From Plotosus lineatus (lineage: Eukaryota > Chordata > Actinopteri > Siluriformes > Plotosidae): 64,000 nucleotides of DNA. Shown in pieces: positions 24,306 through 36,809 of this stretch. The stretch spans positions 36,836,064 to 36,900,063 of the forward strand of contig CM045734.1 in the NCBI GenBank assembly GCA_024760905.1, in the 5' to 3' direction. Numbering within the stretch: position 1 is the first letter of the stretch; the number at the start of each line of letters is the position of its first letter. Both the position numbers and the translations under genes were made by a program. The notes beneath the pieces were generated by a model, which was not told the DNA's origin, ran no database searches, and worked only from the letters and a program-made list of their open reading frames with translations.

Positions 24306-24943
24306 TGGATGGCTTGCTGTAGCTTTTATTTTATTTTATTTTTTTTATGTAGATCTTCTGTAGTGTAGGAAAGGGATAATTTTTGGCTAAACATCAGCAA
24401 TAAAGTTTTAAAAAATATAATAAATAAAAAGACACGCCTCTGTGTATTTTATGCAAAGGAACAGACCCTCTCACGCCGGTTATGTTCTCGCTAATTTCAC
24501 TTTTTCGAGACTAGTTTATAACTACTGGATTAATGATAGTATAGAAATCAACATATTTAAATTTACAATTATTCAAACACTAAATATTTGAAGGAATTAA
24601 AACGTGAAGGCAGCCTTTTAATGGAATTTGACAACCCAGGCTGTCAAAGCATTTTCTTATAGCTACGTCTGAATCATTTCTCTCATTCTGTCTGTGTGAG
24701 CGAGTGAAAGGAGGAGGAGGAGGGTGAATATGTGAAAAGTGAGAGTAAAGAGAAGCTTTTTCTGTACACACAGACTCTGGAATGCTGCCAAGCTCAGCGA
24801 GGCTGACCGCACACCCGTGTGGCCCTCTCGCTCAACTCCACTAAACCCTGTCTTCCACTCTGCTTAACCCTCCATCTCTCTCACTCTTGTTTCCACCTTC
24901 TCTTCCCCCCCCCTCCCTCCCCGCTCCACCGTTCTTCACTCAC

Positions 24944-25147
24944 CCGAATCGGGATGCGCACCGTCTCGCGCTCTTTCTGAGGGTTGCGGTACTTCTCATA
25001 CCCGTCCTTCTTCTTCTTTCCTTCGCACTCCTCCTTGCGCTCGCGCTTCTCAGCCGGTTCGTCCCACGTGTCTGCGGCCGCATCTCCGACCTTCTCCACC
25101 TCCAGCACGTTCTCGTTGGGGTTCAGCACAATCACACCATAGCCCTC
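24944..25147 (-). CDS. fam172a: fam172a (arb2a) internal exon, 68 codons: Arb2-domain strand and charged linker
   Basis: Seen: the minus strand reads [13 protein letters not shown], then VLEVEK, then a polar linker containing [26 protein letters not shown] and ending VRIPIR. The upstream border is a pyrimidine-rich tract ending TTTGTCTCAG, and the downstream border is CGG|GTGAGT. The exon is 204 bp, phase 0 at both ends. Known: FAM172A/ARB2A is a vertebrate homologue of fission yeast Arb2, which works with Argonaute; the vertebrate protein has been linked to AGO2 and CHD7 and to alternative splicing. From memory of the human protein, the ends of this exon match closely while the linker is about five residues shorter here. 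The basic KRERK and KKKK stretches could serve nuclear import. The four lysines are encoded by a short GAA run, so length change by slippage is plausible. The reading frame stays open into both introns, which makes a longer but false ORF at 24881-25528. Identification is firm; the gene is partial in this window. Confidence 0.95.
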
Positions 25148-25291
25148 CTGAGACAAAGACACAAACAAACAAATTAACAAACGCTGCGTGGCTGTGTGTG
25201 ACTGTGTGCAAATACTACAACGAGGTATCCAGGGAGGGACATGGCTGCCAATGCTAAAAGCAGACAGAGGGGTACGGAGACGGGCCTGAGA

Positions 25292-25336
25292 TCTGAGAGA
25301 GAGAGAGAGAGGGGGAGAGAGAGAGAGAGAGAGAGG
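25292..25336. repeat. (GA)n microsatellite upstream of the 204-bp exon
   Basis: In the pre-mRNA it is a (CU)n tract about 145 nt before the acceptor of the 204-bp exon. Confidence 0.9.
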
Positions 25337-26454
25337 GTCGGATTGAAGGCTGAGGGGTAGAGCAGTTAACTGGAAGAGGGGTTCGAGACACACAAGGGAA
25401 AAAAGGACGCAGAGTGTTAGGAAACAAAGAAGCAACAAATATTGGACGACAGTATGCGCCTCCAAAAAGTAAAAGTAGAGCTCATGTCCCAGAACATTAT
25501 ACTCCGTGAGCTCTCGTGTACTTAACACGATATTGTTCTGTACAACAAGTCTATGAATCTATATAAGGGTAGCTTTCTTTTTATGTATCTCTATGTAGAC
25601 ATTTATTTTTAATTTACAGCAAAAACCTTGATTCTTGATTAACGTCCTGATTATTTTTAGCGAAAGCTGGACACTTTAATTACGAATAATATGAGAAATA
25701 TTACAGTGAGGCCTGTTCGATGTTCAAACATTTGTTGTATAAAACTCTACCTAATAAATCACTCACTGATTCTCATATTATAAAAATAAATAAATAATAT
25801 CTAATTCAAAGTGGACTGTACAGGCAGCCGAACAATTCAGGTTTCAGACCGTTATATTAAACGATACCGACATTAAATACGGGTTAGACGGCCGTGTACG
25901 AGCGCATAGTGCTGCTAACATTCAATGGACAAAATGTCACTGATAGTGTTGACGTTGAAGGAGATCTGTAGAAACGGAGATGTTTTTGTCTGTTTCCCCG
26001 AGTTTCCTTACACTTCGTTTCTACAACACTGTGTGGGGGGAGGAAAAAAAAAAGGAAAAAAAAAAAAAAAAAAAAAACATGGACAAGAAAATGAAAGCCT
26101 GGCTTTCCGGTTACAACTGAAAGTTCACTTGCTGCCCTTGGGAAATGTTTACCCCTAGTGCACTTGTAGGAATTGTTTAGAAAAGCAAATTACAAGCCGA
26201 GGTTGAAAGGAAAAAAAAAAAAAAAAAAAACTAGAAAAAAAAAGAGGTTTCTCTTCTAAAGCTTCGCTGGTCCAATCTTTCAACCTTTCAGTAAAATGTC
26301 TGTCAAATAGGGAAATATATCGCAACACACATCTGATGATCTGAATAAAAATAAAGTCGATAAACACTCCGAGGGGTCACGTACACGCGCGTTCCAAATT
26401 TAAATGAATTACGCTGCAACACAAACAGCAACAAAGCGAGTGTCATTTTCAACA

Positions 26455-26680
26455 GGCTAATTAAAAATTAAGCGTCTGTCGATATCTTACAATCATAATT
26501 AGATCGCGTGATGTACTGCGAACGAAGCACTTTCGCATTCTAATCAATACAAATCAACTGCGGCTGCCCTCCTGCTCTGTCTGCCGTGCGACTGCAACTA
26601 ATAAAGTGGGAGAAGTAATTACAGCTAATAAAGCTCATAAAGCCAACCAAAATCTCAATAAAAGATTACAAAGTGCTCAG
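26455..26680. promoter_or_regulatory. Candidate conserved noncoding element, TAATTA-rich
   Basis: Unique block with GGCTAATTAAAAATTAAG, ATCATAATTAGATC, TAATCAATAC, GTAATTACAGC and CAATAAAAGATTAC: five or more homeodomain or Hox/Pbx-like cores in about 200 bp, with a GC-rich middle (CTGCGGCTGCCCTCCTGC). No open frame. Enhancer call is inference. Confidence 0.35.
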
Positions 26681-26830
26681 TCATATTTTAAACTGATAAA
26701 GAAAAAGAACAGATCACAAATTAAACGTGCAGTAGAACTGTTGTTGTTATTATTATTAATAATAATATAACGATAATCTCTCTGTAGTAACTCAATCAGA
26801 ATTAGTGTATACAGGCCAACTTATGATTCT

Positions 26831-27119
<289 letters not shown>

Positions 27120-27684
27120 CACACGGTATGGTTCAAAAGTTTTAGGCATATGCAATGTAATGGTGTAGAACAAAGATACCTTATATTCCCATATAAATAA
27201 TGACATTAAATTAAATATCTCTACTTAAAAATTGTATGCAGCACAGTCAACAGTGATAAATTAAACTAATTTGATATTCGGTATGATGACTTTTTTTTTT
27301 AAAGACAGAATAGCATCAGGTCCAGTCTGTGCAGTTTTACAAGTACAGTATCTACCCGGTGTTGTACAGAAGCTGCCTCAGGTCTCCTGGAAATGTTGGC
27401 TGTCAAACTTGATTCTTTATTCGCATGTAAATCACAGCAGCCTTCATTATATCTTTGTCTGAAAGGTGGCCTCGCATATGTAATATGCTGCTTTCTTAAT
27501 TCACATACTGTACTAATATTATTTTATGTAACATTTCATTATCTGATGGAAAAGTAGTGTTCGGAAATCTACAGTGTTTTTTTTTTTTGTATTACTTGCT
27601 CACATAAAAAATCTAAAATGAAATTGTATAGTAAAGTTTATATAAAAAAATTTTTTAAACTAGAGTGCCAAAAATTTTGCACAG

Positions 27685-27685
<1 letters not shown>

Positions 27686-27745
<60 letters not shown>

Positions 27746-27747
27746 TA

Positions 27748-27811
<64 letters not shown>
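27686..27811. repeat. (AT)n then (GT)n compound microsatellite
   Basis: (AT) to 27730, a short TTTATATTTATATATTTATTT linker, then (GT) from 27750. Confidence 0.9.
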
Positions 27812-27813
<2 letters not shown>

Positions 27814-28327
27814 TTTTAATCCCATTAGATTCTCATAATAAAATTCTGTGGTCGCACCACATGAGCATGAATGTATGTATATTCAGGGACATTTTTCTTT
27901 CCTTGACAACTTCTCTATTTGAAGAACGAGGTGCTGGCCAGGAGCAGTTTGGCTTTGTGGTTGCACACAGTGGTGAGGCAGCTTGAGTGGAGTTTAGTGC
28001 CACTGCCCACTGGTGGCAGGCAAGATAAATGACTCGGGAGGAAAGACAGGCGCGTCGAGCCAGACTCTTTCTCTTTCTGCCTTTATTTCTAATGGCTACT
28101 TTGCCTGGGTTCATCTCAGAGAAGATCAAGCCTCATTTCTGCGTCTACTAATGAATGTTCAGTAACATTTTCTTTTTAAATTTTTTTTAATGAGAAAGGG
28201 CTTTTCGAAACACGGGGCTTTTATGTGACATTAAGTCATAATTCACATTTAGAAACCTGTGCTAATATTGGTTTTATTTATTAATCATTTTGGGGAATAT
28301 GTCAATTATTTCTTCATAAACATTTAC

Positions 28328-28330
<3 letters not shown>

Positions 28331-28388
<58 letters not shown>
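28331..28388. repeat. (CA)n microsatellite
   Basis: Pure tract of about 29 units. Confidence 0.95.
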
Positions 28389-28391
<3 letters not shown>

Positions 28392-28971
28392 GGATAGAAA
28401 TGCATATCAATTTTTAGAATAATATTTGTATCTATACAGAAGCTTTTGTTTAGCTATGCTAGTGTGTGCATATAAGAGCGACAGCAAGAAAGCTTATCTG
28501 TGAAATTCTACGCCTCGATCTGTTGAGTGCTTGGATCGGATGTCTGGCTCTTCCCATGCCCCCTTGCCCCAAGTTGGCACCTCCTCATGGGGCAGAGTAA
28601 GCAGGTCTGCCCTCTGGGCCAACAGACTGTCTGGGTCACTGTGGCCCCTCAGTAGGGCTCAGACCTCAGTAACCCACCACTGGATGCCCTGTTAAGTGTT
28701 CTTTTGTCTGTCTGTCTCAAACTAGATGACTCCCTTCACACAGCCACAATGACCGCCACCGGCGCCTTGATCTCACCAACTGACAGCGCACGACGTTCAA
28801 AATAACACCCAAAATTATATGAGCGTAAACCTCGGGTTAGAAAATCTTGGGCCATAAAAATTAATTTACAGGAAAGCAATACGAATTTACATTTAATTTC
28901 AATGCTAATTGGTTAAACATCTTATTTATTGGACAGTATACAGCAGCAGCAACAACAATAACCATAACAAT

Positions 28972-29222
28972 AACAATAATAATAATAATAATAATAATAG
29001 AAGCAACACATAATAAATACATCTTGAATTCAATTCTTCTTACTATACACAACATCAGAAGGATTTCTCCAGTAAACTGACATCATCATATCAGTGCACT
29101 AAGAATTACATTTAAATGTTTCCTGATCCAATATTGCAATAATTAAATAAGATATAAATAAATATTTCTGAAAAATAAAGAAGTCATCATCCAATAACAA
29201 CAATACTACTACTAGTACTGTT

Positions 29223-29275
<53 letters not shown>

Positions 29276-29373
29276 CCCATGTGAAGTCCTTCTTAAATTA
29301 TGTAGGTTTATTTTGAATTTTGGTGGCAGTTTAGTACTAAGAATTCCCAATAAATAAATAAATAAATAAATAA
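28972..29373. repeat. (AAT)n and (AAAT)n runs
   Basis: (AAT) at 28972-28999 and 29224-29274, then (AAAT) at 29349-29373, with unique AT-rich sequence between. Confidence 0.85.
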
Positions 29374-29494
29374 CCTTTGCCACATTGTCAATTTAACACG
29401 ACCTACTAACACATGCTAAATACAACAAAAATAAACTCTACCTGAATTTAACTTGTGCAGCCATAAAAAAATCCCTTTATTTACTGTGTTATTC

Positions 29495-29495
<1 letters not shown>

Positions 29496-29533
<38 letters not shown>
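29496..29533. repeat. (TG)n microsatellite
   Basis: Pure tract. Confidence 0.9.
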
Positions 29534-29535
<2 letters not shown>

Positions 29536-29889
29536 GACAGTAAATACAGTAATAATGGTCTGTCCACTAAATCAGTCCGTTTACAGGCAGCACTAATAAA
29601 TTTAGCTTATAGCAGAGCTGAGCTGTCCGATTCTTCAGTCAGTCTTGCTGAAAGGAGACGTGCTTACAATAATATTGGGTCTTCAGCGGCACGCTGACAG
29701 ACAACCCAGTGGTTTAGCTATTTGCGGCTCTTTGTTTGGCTTTCAAGCGAGAGAGTGAGGGAGAGAGGCTCTGTCGTTTTTCCCACCCTTCCTCTATAGT
29801 TCTCTGATGAAGAGAAGGGCTCGTACTGCTTCGGGTCAGACAGAGAGGACGGTACTTGTCAGGTACAAAGTGTGCCCAAAAGCGGTCAG

Positions 29890-29891
<2 letters not shown>

Positions 29892-29957
<66 letters not shown>
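29892..29957. repeat. (TG)n microsatellite
   Basis: Pure tract, about 33 units. Confidence 0.95.
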
Positions 29958-29960
<3 letters not shown>

Positions 29961-30107
29961 TGTATGTTCGTGAAAATATTTATGTACGCATGTGATTTTC
30001 ACTTTTGCCCACATCTGTATGTGTTTGAACGTGTCGTCTATATACCGCGGTTGAGGGGGGGATATGCGTGTGTGATCAAAGCTGCCGGATGACGTCTCGA
30101 GCAACGC

Positions 30108-30318
30108 GCTGACCCTCCATTATCACAAAGCCTCAGACTGGCTTCTTGCGCCTGCGCGTCCTGCTCTACCGCCACCTGTCATCCCTTTGTAATCTCAGGA
30201 CTAGAAGGCCAGCCAATCACGATGGAGAAGGCAGCAAAGATGGAGCAATATGATTGGGAGAGGAAGTGGGGACAGAGGATCTGCAGAGGGCTTTATTCGC
30301 AGTGTTCATTCTGCAGGT
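30108..30318. promoter_or_regulatory. Candidate regulatory element, CCAAT and E-box rich
   Basis: Unique, GC-richer block between satellites with GCCACCTGTC (E-box), CCAGCCAATCACG and TGATTGGGAGAG (CCAAT boxes on both strands), CGCCTGCGCG and CCTTTGTAATC. No convincing frame. May be an intronic promoter or enhancer; inference only. Confidence 0.3.
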
Positions 30319-30424
30319 ACTCGCTTAAGCCTCGAATATGTAAATGACACACAAAATAAAAAAAGAAACCCTGTGTCTTAAGTGGTATTTAAAATAAATA
30401 AATAAATAATCCTAAAATAGACCA

Positions 30425-30542
30425 TGTATCTATCTATCTATCTATCCATATATCAAGCTATCTGTCCATCAATCTATACATCCATCTCTGTCCATCTGTC
30501 TGTCTATCCATCATTTTCCTCACGGTCTATCTATCCATCTTT
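30425..30542. repeat. Degenerate (ATCT)n/(ATCC)n tetranucleotide repeat
   Basis: Starts as clean ATCT units and decays into ATCC, GTCC and GTCT variants over about 115 bp. Confidence 0.85.
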
Positions 30543-31915
30543 CTGAGCAGTATTAATGGAATGTATACACAATGGAGTGCAAATCTCTGAAACTCCATTT
30601 CAAATCCCTTTTAAAAAAAAAAACATTTGAGACTTTCAAAATTCCTAAAACAAAAACAAAACGAAGGAAAGGTGCAACATGTCGACGCCTGTATTCAGTA
30701 CCAAAGGTCTCCAGGTCCCGACATAAATATAATCCAGTTTGTGATCCAGATCAGTTAACACCTTCATCCAGAAGGCTCAGTGGATATCTTTTTAGTTTCT
30801 TCTACTGAAGTCAATGTTCTGACTGCACTTGTACGTATTGGCTTGAAAACTAATTCTAATAGCGAACAGTAAACCCGCTCATGAATTCGTATTATTATTA
30901 TTTCTAAGATTCTATTTTACCTGATGTTGTTGTTGTTGGTAATATCATGTGTCATGAAAAGCTTGATGATGCACAGAAATATTAAACAGAACTACCAAAG
31001 AGAAACAGGTTCATTAATGACGCTCAGGCTGAATTATATACCCCGTTGTGGAATTTTGAATATCCACTAGTTTTACTACAGCCGCAGAAGCACCCTGCTC
31101 GTGAAGGACTTCTGTCTGGAAAAGAATGTTTCACTGGAACTACATAAATACATTCAAGGTCAAAGTCAAATTGACAAAAGTTTCCAATTAACCCCAAAAG
31201 AATCCCAAAATCAGCTAAAGCTGCCATCAAATGCTATTAAAATGATAGTAAATACAAACTGCTGACATGAAAACTGCACATCAGTCCCCCATCTCATAAT
31301 ATTGAGGGGGAAATCCAAATATAATTTTGATATCGTAGACCTTTAACTTTTCAACTTGAAGCAGACAGGCTCATGCTACATAATTCTTTATTTTTAAAAG
31401 GTGCAACTAATTTAAATCTGCAATCTGTGTACAGTTACCTTGATTTAGTACAGTGCTATTTATCATTCTAGCCATAGCAAATGGACTAGCCAGCTCCTGC
31501 GGTGCAAAGCTATAATTGGGAGGCGGCTGACGGTAACCTTGAGTCTGCCATTTTACATTTCACTCCAATTAAAAAAAAAAAAAAAAACTGAACTTGACAT
31601 ATTTGAAATTTTGTTTTCACAAGTGAGAAGTAGCATCATTCTAATAGCACATGAAGACAGCACAAGGCCTGGTTCCAGCCACCAGGTGAACTTGCTTTTC
31701 TGTGTGACAGGCCATTATTTTTTGTGCAATAAACACTTTTTCGAAGTGATACACAGATTCAGTGGTAACAGTCATGAAACTAAATATGGTTTTGCTTAGC
31801 AGAAATATGTTGGCAGTAAAAGAAAAAAGTAAATCAAATTTCTAGCAAACCTATGAAAACTATTTATAAATGTAAAAAGTCATGACATAAATGACATGCC
31901 GTGGAAAAAAAAATA

Positions 31916-32383
31916 CAGGGATCCCTCACTGCTTCGCGTTTCAATTCATGCAGCTTCAGTGCATCGCGTTTTTTTTATTTTTATATTCATCAAATTAAAA
32001 AAATAAGTAAATTAAGAAAGAATAGGGAGAAAAGTTACAGAAAATGCTGCTAAAAACAAGAGCAATTATGCAAAAAAAAAAAAAAACAAACAAACAAAAA
32101 CAAAAAACAACCCAAAACCCCCCATCAAAACTAGTTACATTTTTGTGATGTGCGCATCTGAGTGCGTGCACGCGCGTCTGTATGAGTGTGTATTTATGTT
32201 TTATTTACATCTTATGCATTATTATAAGCATTTATAGCACTGAATATGCATTGATTGATATTCTAGACACTTATACATGTACGTATACGGCAGTCGGGGG
32301 GGGGGGGGGATTGTACTTCGCGGAATTCGGTGTTCGCGGGCGGGTCTCAATCCCAATTAACCACGGAAAGTGAGGGATCCCTG
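31916..32383 (+). mobile_element. Pogo-like MITE, copy 6
   Basis: CAGGGATCCCTCACTGCTTCG after TA, and AGTGAGGGATCCCTG before TA, so both ends are near consensus. It contains a poly-G run near 32296 ahead of the GTACTTCGCGGAATTCGG segment. Confidence 0.9.
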
Positions 32384-32445
32384 TACTTTTGATTACTGTA
32401 TTAATCTCGGAAGAGAAATTATTCCCTTCCATAGTGAGCGCGCAC

Positions 32446-32458
32446 ACATACACACACA

Positions 32459-32520
<62 letters not shown>
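32446..32520. repeat. (CA)n microsatellite
   Basis: Two T interruptions near the start; abuts the SINE at 32524. Confidence 0.95.
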
Positions 32521-32523
<3 letters not shown>

Positions 32524-32746
32524 TGAGCAGAGTGCTGCCCCATACATAGGGGGCACCTGGAGAGCAGTTGGGGGTCTAGGTGCCCTGCTCAAGGGTACTT
32601 CAGCCATTTATGTGGAGGAAGGGAAGGTGCTTCTGCCCCCACCACCACCACCACCACCACACATTTTTCCTGCATGTTTGGGAATTGAACTAGCGACCTT
32701 CCTGTCCCAAAGCTGCTTCTCTGACCATTGTGCTACGGCCGCCCCA
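32524..32746 (-). mobile_element. tRNA-derived SINE fragment
   Basis: On the minus strand: GGGGCGGCCGTAGCACAATG, then GAAGGTCGCTAGTTCAATTCC (B-box-like), then a (GGT)n tract and a body with CTTGAGCAGGGCACC. This is a standard teleost SINE layout; the ends are not defined by a target duplication. Confidence 0.65.
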
Positions 32747-33199
32747 AATAAAGTACTATCTACTAATGCTATGCTCTACTAAATACATCATCAATACCAT
32801 GCTTTATGAATGAAGTTATGTTACTTTTCCATGAATACAGATCAGAAGTTAGTAGTTTCTAGAAATAAATTGAGATTTGTATATTGATGGGAAATGAACA
32901 ATAAGAAATATTTAGTTATACATCAATATGTGCTTACAGAAATGAATGATGTAAATTAACCCGATCAAGTTAAACCATTGGGTGGTTTTGGTGGTTGTGT
33001 TTGAACTGTGTTAAATCTTTCGAATATATAAGTACATAGAGTGTGTGAGAATAAAAGCCAGTACAGTACAGTACAATACAGCCCTCAAAGAACTTTTACA
33101 TCCTAAACATTATGAGCTTTTTTATTTTTTATTTTTTTTAGGGGGAGACAACCTTATGCATAAATTTACCCAGAAAGAAAGAATAAAAAGTGAGATTAT

Positions 33200-33233
<34 letters not shown>

Positions 33234-33511
33234 ACAGAAATAAAGAAACCAGGGTGTGTTTATATTAACAGGAACAGATGACGTTTATTTCATACCCTAA
33301 GAGATCCTGGTGCGGGGTGACATTGACAGATTAGCTCTAATTTACGTGTGTTAAGGTTAAGCAGAGACGCTATACAATGAGTCCAAACCAACTTTCCACA
33401 AAATGCTTGCACTTTCTTCTTTTAACACATCCTTCATTTCACTATCAGAGCACAGTTACTGCTTAATAAAGCTGCTGAAAAACCACACACAATGCACAAA
33501 CATCCAGAGGG

Positions 33512-33512
<1 letters not shown>

Positions 33513-33580
<68 letters not shown>
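33513..33580. repeat. (CA)n microsatellite
   Basis: Pure tract of about 34 units. Confidence 0.95.
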
Positions 33581-33586
<6 letters not shown>

Positions 33587-33860
33587 GCTCTGAGTGTGCA
33601 AGGCAGCCCCTGGAGGTTGAGGAGAGCGAGGGAGAAGGATGGGGAGAGAGGCTGGTATAGCATTAATCACGGCGCAGGTGGAATTTGTCAGAGCTATCGA
33701 TTGTGTAAGTAAATGTTACAGAAATCATTTGTCAACTTTTTACAGGAGGGCAACATGTCAATCGCTCAGGAGGAAGTGACTGTGAGCGCTGGGGAAATGC
33801 CATTTACCACTACACTTCTAATACTGACACAAACAAAAACACATTCCTTCCGCGCACGCC

Positions 33861-33863
<3 letters not shown>

Positions 33864-33915
<52 letters not shown>
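33864..33915. repeat. (CA)n microsatellite
   Basis: Preceded by CGCGCACGCCCGCG. Confidence 0.95.
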
Positions 33916-33917
<2 letters not shown>

Positions 33918-34450
33918 TAGTTACCTGATATAAACATCCCATGAGTGCAACCTATCCATGTGTAATAAAGTTGAATATTTTGAATATGTTTCTATGTTTT
34001 TATGTTGAATATGTTTTAAGTATTTATAACTAACAGTGATTAGTAATTATATTCTATAAATCCGTCTAAATTAAACGATCAACCTTAAGTAAAATGCTGG
34101 TTTTAAACTTGTAATAGAAACACCTGAACCGTCCGGCACAGACCCGGAATATCATCTGATTTTCTGTGCGTAGTGGGCTAGTCGTTGTGGTTCTAAGGTC
34201 ACATACACACAACAATTTAAATGACAGCACATGATTGGTCGAGTCAGGTCATGTGCTTATTCTTAAATTCTTAATTTTGTGAATAATCTTAATCTAACAT
34301 TACACACTTCCATGCAGAACTGAATATCATATAGAGTTTAATTCCCAGCATAACATGTCACATGACCAGGAATTGCATATTTCACCCAAGAGATACGCAT
34401 TCTTTGTAAGTCTATATAATATTTTATATCTCAATAAAATATTCTTTCAG

Positions 34451-34553
34451 AATGAAACCATCCATCGCAAAGGGTTCAGGCCATGCCACCGGTGGCTATG
34501 AAACAGTTGGGAAGCTCGCCCCACACTTCCCTGTTCAGCAACCCTCTGGCCAG
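34451..34553 (+). other. Candidate antisense exon (103 bp, splice-like borders, open frame)
   Basis: Seen: preceded by AAAATATTCTTTCAG and followed by CCAG|GTAAGAC, both good plus-strand splice signals. The 103 bp keep one frame fully open, starting MKPSIAKGSGHATGGY and ending HFPVQQPSGQ; a stop follows soon after the donor. GC content and complexity are higher than the flanks. I do not recognise the peptide. It could be an exon of a nested or antisense transcript (coding or lncRNA), or a conserved noncoding block with chance splice signals. No partner exon was identified. Confidence 0.3.
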
Positions 34554-35098
34554 GTAAGACAATAGAAACAATGGGGCGAGAGAAAACACACATAGGAGAA
34601 AGCCAAAAATAAATAATTCGGTGAGCCCTTCCACATGCCTTTAGCTATATGATTTATATTTCTATATTGTTCCCCTTCAGCATGCGCATACATTTTTAAT
34701 GAGGGGAATGGAGGATATAGATCATGGAATGATAGCTGCCCCCTGATATTCTTGTCTAACTGCTTCATATATAAATCACTGTATGCTACAAAAAGGAAGG
34801 TGGATGACAGAGTTTAAAGGGTGCAGCAAAAAAAAAAACCCAAAAAAAACAACAACCCCAAAACAAAACAAAACAAAACAAAACAAAAAAATGAGCAGGG
34901 GCAAAAGGAATGTTGTGAAATTAAACTGACCGTTATGAGGCAAAGCACTTCTATTATTCACTATTATTCATTATTCTGATTTCCGCGCAATTACCAAGAA
35001 ATTACGGGTACAAACAAAATAATAATGAAAACAAATAGATGAGGTGAATGAACAAACATAATTCAACCATAAAAAATAAAACCACAAGTAAAGAAACA

Positions 35099-35142
<44 letters not shown>
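35099..35142. repeat. (TTA)n microsatellite
   Basis: Pure trinucleotide tract. Confidence 0.9.
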
Positions 35143-35559
35143 TAATGTACAAACAGACAAGTAATTCAATTATTTTCAGTACAGTAAACCAATCTGCGTT
35201 CACCCGTGTAGCATGTGATGTTCACCAACTGACAAAGCTGTTGTAATTTATCTGAAATGATTTACGACCAGACATGAATCACAAATTGTCAAATCTCTTT
35301 AGCAGTGAATTCGAGTTGATCGCACTCCAGCAGTCCAGCTGGTAACCTGTAAAGCGACTCTGAAGCAGACATATTTTTACTCCCTTCATACATGCAGCGT
35401 GGTTTTACTTTTGGTCACCATAACGTAGTTAACTGGTGTGAAGGAATGCTCGAATCTGCAGGTCAGTGCTCGGATATAAAAAGCGATTTATCACTAACAC
35501 AGATGTTAAGGCACTGATTAAAAAGGTCAGAGATACTCGAGAGAGACATGTAGTCTCAA

Positions 35560-35770
35560 ACTTCATATTCCCTTGTAATCTACCTCTGGCTGAGTAAGAA
35601 TAATGAGTGTCCTATGGGGTATTAATCTTAGTGACCACCGCTCACTGTGGCCACCCCCTGGGGTCAAAGGTTAAAGTGGAATCCCTTAACCCCTGCTCTG
35701 TTATTGCAACCCGAGAGAAGCGGAGCTGAAAGAAAAGCTGGTGGTCTCCAAGGTGTTTTTCTCATCACTG
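35560..35770. promoter_or_regulatory. Candidate regulatory element with a DR1 nuclear-receptor site
   Basis: Contains GGGTCAAAGGTTA at 35661-35673, a direct repeat of hexamers with one-base spacing (11 of 13 match to AGGTCAAAGGTCA), the type bound by COUP-TF, HNF4 and RXR. Surrounding sequence is unique and includes GGTATTAATCTTAG. Function inferred. Confidence 0.35.
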
Positions 35771-36029
35771 TGTTTCCATAGGAATGGTTAAACATGGAAT
35801 TTTTATCCTCGAAAACTGAACTGTTTCCATTAGTATGAAGCATTCGCTTTCCTGGAAGGGGACAGAAAATGGCAAGAAAACCATGACATATCTGTAATGT
35901 CCTGCAAGGCCAGGATACTTTCAGTACTCTGAGGTGTCACTCTCGCAAATTTCTGTAATTCTACTGAAATAACCAACAAGGATTCTCCTAACTGGTGTTT
36001 TTATTATTATTATTATTATGATTATTATT

Positions 36030-36225
36030 ATTATTATCTTCATCATCTTCTGCCAGTTTCGGGGTTGGGTCATGGGGGCAGGAGCCTAAGCAGTTAGGTA
36101 CACACATCCCTCCACCTAGCCACTTCCTCCAGTTCTTCCGGAGCCGAGAGACATAGTCCCGCCAGCGTGTTCTGGGTCAACACTGGAGTCTCCTCCTGGT
36201 TGGCTATGCCGAAACACCACACCAG
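36030..36225 (-). mobile_element. Teleost LINE-like repeat fragment
   Basis: (TTA)n leads into CATCTTCTGCCAGTTTCGGGG, CCTAGCCACTTCCTCCAGTTC, CCGAGAGACATAGTCCCGCC and AGCGTGTTCTGGGTC. I recall this block order from many fish genomic sequences as an antisense LINE-derived repeat. No intact frame here. Confidence 0.5.
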
Positions 36226-36809
36226 GTAGGTGGCATTTGGGCATCGTGATTATTATTTCATTATTTCTCACAGGTTTCCAAATGGGTTGCAATTTGGTGC
36301 AAATTCCATGGCATGTCATTTACACATCAATTTTATACTCGTGGACCTTTCACTGAGCCTTGGAGCACTGCGAGATGTGGGCGGAGTGATTCTTGAAGAG
36401 CCCACTCCCATGAAGGAGAGAAAAGTAATCAGACCCAAGAACTATGTATTGATTTGAGAGGCTTTGACAAAACTTGCGACCAGAGAGGCGACAGTTTCCC
36501 TGTTAATTTTTCACATGCCCTGTAGTTTGTCTGCAGTTTTAATGAAGTGTCATCAGACGCTGTTTCCTGTGGACCAGCATGCGCCAAATTCAACCAGTTT
36601 CTGACAAATCTATAAACACATTCATAAAGGTTTACCAATCCCATTAGTCACTCTCTTAAAGAAAAGAAAAAAAAAATGGGGGGTTTGCAACTGAGAAAAA
36701 TCCCAGTACAAATCCCAGACATTACCAGAAAAACAGGGTGTTTTTTTTTTTTTTTTTTTTTTTTAGACCACCTGTTGTCTATTATTTTTACATACTGCTT
36801 ACTCATAAA

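Larger units (their letters stand above)
4463..24943 (-). other. fam172a: fam172a intron, about 20.5 kb
   Basis: Bounded by GTGAGTGAAG (24934-24943) and TTTACAG (4463-4469), read on the minus strand. It contains the satellites, SINEs and DNA elements listed separately. Stretches with no recognised content are 5970-6560, 6830-7110, 7980-8570, 8610-8960, 9360-9800, 10240-10770, 12160-12650, 13030-13320, 14160-16190, 16430-19020, 19830-20330, 20460-20720, 21060-21480, 21680-23480 and 23830-24200. No second gene was recognised inside it. Confidence 0.85.

Noticed and set aside
24881..25528. 215-codon minus-strand open frame
   Set aside because: Contains the true 204-bp exon, but the parts before 25147 and after 24944 are intron that happens to lack stops; the consensus splice signals define the coding part.
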